From Coriobacteriia bacterium (GTDB lineage Bacteria; Actinomycetota; Coriobacteriia; Coriobacteriales; QAMH01), in assembly GCA_003149935.1 (NCBI GenBank), contig QAMH01000008.1:124001-188000 (forward strand): a stretch of DNA of 64,000 bases. Reading direction: 5' to 3'. Below the pieces are notes generated by a model. It saw only the letters and a program-made list of their open reading frames with translations, was not told the DNA's origin and did not search any database. Made by a program: the position numbers and the translations under genes. Within the stretch, counting starts at the first letter, position 1; the number at the start of each line of letters is the position of its first letter. Shown piece after piece: positions 60,608 through 64,000 of the stretch.

Positions 60608-61996
60608 ATGGCACTCCAGGCAGCATTCATCGTCCCGCATCCCCCGCTCATCATCCCCGCCGTTGGGCGCGGCAAGGAGACGGGCATCCAGGCAACCATC
60701 GATGCATACGACGAGGTGGCGCAACAGATAGCCGCGCTCAAACCGCAAACCATCGTCGTGACCTCGCCGCATGCGACGGCATACCGTGATTATTTCCACA
60801 TCTCGCCCGGCAGCAGCGCCCAAGGCGACATGCGCCGTTTCGATGCCCGCGACACGGAGCTTTCCTGCAGGTATGACACCGAGCTCGCAAATCGCATTTC
60901 GACGCTTGCCGCCGCCGAGCACTTCCCCGCCGGCACCGAGGGCGAACGAGACCCCTCCATCGACCACGCGACCTACATCCCCCTCTACTTCATCGACAAG
61001 TTCTACCAGGATTACGAGGTGGTACGCATCGGTCTATCGGGCTATGGGCCGATGGAACATTACCATCTCGGCCAGCTCATCACGCAGGCAGCAGACCAGC
61101 TCGATCGTCGCGTGGTGCTCGTCGCAAGTGGCGATCTCTCGCACAAGCTCACGTACGACGGCCCCTATGGCTTCGCACCCGAAGGCCCCGTCTTCGACGA
61201 GCAGATCACCGAGGCGATGGCCCAAGGCGATTTCATGCGCATCCTGAGCTTCGATGAAGGCTTCTGCGACAAGGCTGCCGAGTGCGGTCTGCGCTCGTTC
61301 CAAATCATGGAGGGTGCCCTCGACGGAAAGAGCGTCGATGCGCGCCTGCTCTCCTACGAAGGGCCCTTCGGCGTGGGTTATGCCGTTGCGTCTTTCATCG
61401 TGACGGGAGATGACGATACGCGTCGTTTTGGCGCGCGTTACGAGGACGAACAGCGCATGAAGGTGCAGCAGGCGCGTGCGCACGAAGACCCGTATGTCAC
61501 GCTGGCCCGCGCAAGCGTCGAGCATTTCGTGCGCGAGGGTACGCCGCTTCCCCGCCCCGAAGACTTGCCCGAGGAGATGCTCACGCAGCGTGCGGGTGTC
61601 TTCGTGTCGCTGCACGAACACGGCCGCCTGCGCGGGTGCATCGGCACCATCGGCCCCGTAACGCCGTGCATCGCCGACGAGATCATCCGCAACGGTATCT
61701 CAGCATGCAGCGAGGACCCGCGCTTCGATCCAGTACGCTCCAATGAGCTCGACCAGCTCGAGATCAGCGTCGACGTGCTTGGCGAACCGCAAGACATTGC
61801 GTCAACCGACGAGCTCGATCCGCAACGCTACGGCGTCATCGTGAGCAATGGTGGACGCCGTGGCCTGCTGCTTCCCATGCTCGACGGTGTGGATACGGTT
61901 GCCGAGCAAGTCGAAATCGCCATGCGTAAGGGCGGCATCGGCCCACACGAACCCGGTACGACGTTCCAGCGCTTCGAGGTCGTCCGCCACGAATAA
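60608..61996 (+). CDS. Fused AmmeMemoRadiSam protein: LigB-like dioxygenase domain plus AMMECR1 domain
   Basis: A 462-residue two-domain protein. Residues about 1-275 belong to the class III extradiol dioxygenase (LigB)/MEMO1 superfamily, with metal-ligand candidates His11 (VPHPP), His55 (SPHAT) and His179 (SGDLSHKL). Residues about 285-462 are an AMMECR1 domain with the hallmark LRGCIGTI, then ACSEDPRF and GLLLPMLDGV. These families are known to occur with a radical SAM protein as the AmmeMemoRadiSam system, whose chemistry is unresolved. That partner is the next gene, 187 bases downstream. ATG 60608 has AGGAGG five bases upstream. Confidence 0.9.
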   Translation: MALQAAFIVPHPPLIIPAVGRGKETGIQATIDAYDEVAQQIAALKPQTIVVTSPHATAYRDYFHISPGSSAQGDMRRFDARDTELSCRYDTELANRISTLAAAEHFPAGTEGERDPSIDHATYIPLYFIDKFYQDYEVVRIGLSGYGPMEHYHLGQLITQAADQLDRRVVLVASGDLSHKLTYDGPYGFAPEGPVFDEQITEAMAQGDFMRILSFDEGFCDKAAECGLRSFQIMEGALDGKSVDARLLSYEGPFGVGYAVASFIVTGDDDTRRFGARYEDEQRMKVQQARAHEDPYVTLARASVEHFVREGTPLPRPEDLPEEMLTQRAGVFVSLHEHGRLRGCIGTIGPVTPCIADEIIRNGISACSEDPRFDPVRSNELDQLEISVDVLGEPQDIASTDELDPQRYGVIVSNGGRRGLLLPMLDGVDTVAEQVEIAMRKGGIGPHEPGTTFQRFEVVRHE

Positions 61997-62046
61997 GGCA
62001 GGCGTGCCTGGCACATTCCGACATTCCGACAGGATGACATCCCTTC

Positions 62047-62158
62047 TGTCATTTCGACCGGAGGCGCACAGCGCCGAAGTGGAGAAATCTCACCCGCTAC
62101 GTCAAGCAGAACGCAAAACCGGGATTTCTCGACTCCGCTTCGCTTCGCTCGAAATGAC
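62047..62158. repeat. Dispersed GTCATTTCGAG-type inverted repeat
   Basis: TGTCATTTCGACCGGAGG ... GGAGAAATCTCA on the left and GGGATTTCTCGACTCCGC ... GCTCGAAATGAC on the right can fold into one long hairpin. It fills the space between the two AmmeMemoRadiSam genes. Confidence 0.8.
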
Positions 62159-62183
62159 GACCTCTTCGTTTTAAGGAGACATC

Positions 62184-62903
62184 ATGAAGGTCACAGCACT
62201 CGCGCTCGACCCTATCGAGAAGAAACCGCTGGCCCGCTATAAACCCGGTTCGATGATTCTGTCGGTCGGCAGTGTGGGCTGTACGATGCATTGCCCTTGG
62301 TGCCAGAACCACCAGATTGCCCAGCCACAGGACCCACAACTCGTTCCCACACGAGAGATAAGCAGCGAGGATCTCGTGGCGCAGGCACGGGCACTTGTGA
62401 GTGAGGGAAACATCGGCCTAGCCTACACCTATAACGAGCCGCTCATGCGTTGGCGCGAGGTTCTTGCATGCGCCCAGGCCATACACGATGCTAGGCTCGA
62501 CAACGTCGTGGTCACGAATGGTCTCATCGCACCCGATAAGCTCGCGCAGCTTCTACCCTACATCGATGCCTTCAACATCGATCTCAAGGGCTTTGACCAG
62601 TCCGTTTATGACATCACGGGAGGCAAACTCGATACGGTCAAGAACACAATCGAGCAAGCACATGAGGGCGCACATGTTGAGGTAACGACACTCATCATCC
62701 CTGGTGTCAACGATGACATGGAACTTCTGGACGAGCAGGCGGCCTGGCTTGCCAGTATCGACAAGGGCATGCCGCTGCACCTCACGCGCTTCTTTCCCCA
62801 GTATCGCTATGCCAACCGCCCTGCAACGCCCCTGGAGACGCTCTACAGGACCCAGGAGGTCGCCAGCAGGCACTTGGACGACGTGCTACTGGGAAACGTC
62901 TGA
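62184..62903 (+). CDS. amrS: AmmeMemoRadiSam system radical SAM enzyme, short form
   Basis: A 239-residue radical SAM protein with C33-x3-C37-x2-C40 in VGCTMHCPWCQNHQIA, the pattern of the AmrS/pyruvate-formate-lyase-activase-like family, and the family's YTYNEPLMRW and FNIDLKGFD segments. Usual members have about 330 residues, with a Cys-rich N-terminal segment of some 70 residues before ALDPIEKKPL; here the protein starts at that point. The start is well supported by TAAGGAGACATC directly before ATG 62184, so this is a genuine short form and not a wrong start. It probably acts with the fused LigB/AMMECR1 protein upstream, on an unknown substrate. Confidence 0.88.
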   Translation: MKVTALALDPIEKKPLARYKPGSMILSVGSVGCTMHCPWCQNHQIAQPQDPQLVPTREISSEDLVAQARALVSEGNIGLAYTYNEPLMRWREVLACAQAIHDARLDNVVVTNGLIAPDKLAQLLPYIDAFNIDLKGFDQSVYDITGGKLDTVKNTIEQAHEGAHVEVTTLIIPGVNDDMELLDEQAAWLASIDKGMPLHLTRFFPQYRYANRPATPLETLYRTQEVASRHLDDVLLGNV

Positions 62904-62953
62904 GAATGGTTCTACGGGGCGCATGGCGGAGGGACCGCTTCCGTCGCCCCTCC

Positions 62954-63196
62954 TGTCATTTCGAGCAAAGCGAACGTGATGAAGCCCCGTTGTCATTTCG
63001 AGCGGAGCGAACGAAGTGAGCGCAGTCGAGAAATCTCTCGCGGTGAGATTCCTCCACTCCGGGGCCTACGGCCACTCCGGTCGGAATGACAGAGGTGGGC
63101 GGCCCTAGCGGCCACTCCGGTCGGAATGACGGAAGGCGCGAAGCGGCATCCCGTTGTCATTTCGAGCGGAGCGAAGCGGAGTCGAGAAATCTCACC
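62954..63196. repeat. Cluster of dispersed GTCATTTCGAG-type repeats
   Basis: At least three TGTCATTTCGAGC starts (62954, 62991, 63154), two inverted CGGTCGGAATGAC ends, and GTCGAGAAATCTC with its partner GTGAGATTCCTCCACTCC. No gene is visible between 62904 and 63228, so repeats account for this gap. Confidence 0.8.
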
Positions 63197-63228
63197 GACA
63201 AAGCACGGCTAACGAACAGCCGCAACAC

Positions 63229-63260
63229 AAAAGGGGCCGCGATTGTCATTGCGACCCCTT
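63229..63260 (-). terminator. Rho-independent terminator after tRNA-Ser(GGA)
   Basis: On the minus strand AAGGGGTCGC pairs with GCGGCCCCTT (one mismatch) around a 10-base loop. The T-run that follows begins with the stem's last two T. It lies 12 bases after the tRNA 3' end. Confidence 0.65.
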
Positions 63261-63272
63261 CTCGATTCATGC

Positions 63273-63365
63273 TGGCGGAGGGATAGGGATTTGAACCCTA
63301 GGTACCGCTCTAAACGGCACACACGATTTCCAATCGTGCTCCTTAAGCCACTCGGACATCCCTCC
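63273..63365 (-). tRNA. tRNA-Ser(GGA)
   Basis: Class II tRNA: acceptor GGAGGGA/TCCCTCC, anticodon loop TTGGAAA (anticodon GGA), long variable arm, T loop TTCAAAT, discriminator G and encoded CCA. Confidence 0.97.
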
Positions 63366-63396
63366 GTGCTGTAGCTTGTGCGTCAGTGACGACGCG

Positions 63397-63415
63397 GTTT
63401 GCTAGTATAGCAAAC
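63397..63415. promoter_or_regulatory. Perfect inverted repeat containing a possible tRNA-Ser promoter
   Basis: GTTTGCTA GTA TAGCAAAC has 8-bp arms and ends one base before the ddl stop codon. The minus strand includes TATACT (63409-63404), a likely -10 for tRNA-Ser(GGA). No T-run follows on either strand, so it is a poor terminator. Confidence 0.4.
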
Positions 63416-64000
63416 TCATGCGTGCTCTTCGAGGGCAAGTTCGATAAGTATGCGGCATAGCGCCCCGAAGGAAATTCCCACCGTCCCCGCCGTGTCGGGC
63501 AACAGCGAGGTTGACGTCATGCCCGGCAGCGTGTTGGTCTCGATGACCCAGCACTCCCCCGTCTCGTCCACCATGATGTCCGTGCGCGAAACACCTTTGC
63601 AGCCCAAAACCTCATGAGCACGCAAGGCAGCAGCCTGACAAGCCGCCGTCGTACGGTCGTCGAGGCGCGCGGGGATGATGTGCTTGGAGCCACCCGCGGC
63701 ATACTTCGCCGTGAAATCATAGGAGGTGCTGTCACCCTGGGGAACGATCTCGATGACGGGAAGCGCCTCGGGTTGTGCGTTGCCGAGCACCGCCACCGTG
63801 GTCTCGGTACCGGGAATAAAGCTCTCGACAACCACTTCGCCATCGAATTCGAGGGCGTTGTGGATGGCTTCCGTAAGCTCTATCTCTCCCTCGACGATAT
63901 AGGTGCCGATAGACGAACCGCCGCGCGCGGCCTTCACCACGACCTTTTCTCCAAGCTTCTCGATGATTTTCCCAGCATCAGGAGTGTCACCAGAGCGAAC
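63416..64000 (-). CDS. ddl: D-alanine--D-alanine ligase, C-terminal part
   Basis: The last 194 residues of a gene that continues past the right edge; the frame is open to 64000. It shows the ATP-grasp features of Ddl: VVVKAARGGSSIGT (ATP-binding loop), FIPGTETTVAVLG, VIEIVP, YDFTAKY, GCKGVSRTDIMVDE and the metal-binding and substrate loop ETNTLPGMTSTSL. The product joins two D-alanines for peptidoglycan synthesis in the cytoplasm. It reads toward tRNA-Ser(GGA), with 50 bases between. Confidence 0.92.
   Translation of the reverse strand, partial: VRSGDTPDAGKIIEKLGEKVVVKAARGGSSIGTYIVEGEIELTEAIHNALEFDGEVVVESFIPGTETTVAVLGNAQPEALPVIEIVPQGDSTSYDFTAKYAAGGSKHIIPARLDDRTTAACQAAALRAHEVLGCKGVSRTDIMVDETGECWVIETNTLPGMTSTSLLPDTAGTVGISFGALCRILIELALEEHA

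Overview
The window is GC-rich and looks like a member of class Coriobacteriia (Actinomycetota), probably a gut commensal. The grounds are a very large sortase-anchored adhesin built from DUF285 and InlB-type repeats, an adjacent PafB/PafC-like WYL regulator pair, a fused AmmeMemoRadiSam protein, and dispersed palindromic repeats. The class is an inference, because no rRNA or other taxonomic marker is present.

Layout. (1) Positions 1-1227 hold the first codons of a minus-strand gene whose start resembles REP-associated tyrosine transposases (RAYT), a small membrane protein with its own promoter and terminator, and several copies of a short palindromic repeat with core GGGTCTGTCCCC. (2) Positions 1228-46230, minus strand, are one uninterrupted gene for a predicted surface protein of about 15,000 residues. 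It has a signal peptide, an Ala/Pro-rich segment, 21 DUF285-type modules, about 31 InlB B-repeat (Flg_new) units, about 31 MucBP-like units alternating with B-repeat-like units, and a VPRTG sorting signal with membrane anchor. At least 14 copies of the palindromic repeat lie inside its last 11 kb, read in frame as protein. Three non-repeat domains (CUB-like, carbohydrate-binding-like, ricin-like) interrupt the DUF285 array. (3) Positions 46231-47886 are gene-free and AT-rich in part; they hold the adhesin leader with a candidate RNA hairpin, an AT-rich palindrome and more repeats. (4) Positions 47887-55302 hold the PafB/PafC-like pair, a HemW/ChuW-like radical SAM protein, a tail-anchored unknown, an exonuclease-helicase of the DinG family with a near-consensus parS site at its start, and a bifunctional nuclease (DUF151). 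(5) Positions 55558-64000 hold purine nucleoside phosphorylase, tRNA-Glu, a three-gene minus-strand operon (unknown, DUF4013 membrane protein, methyltransferase), tRNA-Ser(CGA), an AI-2E family transporter, the AmmeMemoRadiSam pair, tRNA-Ser(GGA), and the 3' part of a D-Ala-D-Ala ligase gene cut by the window edge.

How the parts relate. Most of the window is devoted to one fibre-like, wall-anchored protein that probably contacts host or microbial surfaces. No sortase gene is present, so one must be encoded elsewhere. The repeat family on both sides of and inside the adhesin, together with a RAYT-like start at the left edge, suggests that a REP/RAYT system has been shaping the adhesin's coding sequence. 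The right part is ordinary housekeeping, with a possible DNA-damage theme (PafBC-like regulators next to a DinG-type exonuclease-helicase).
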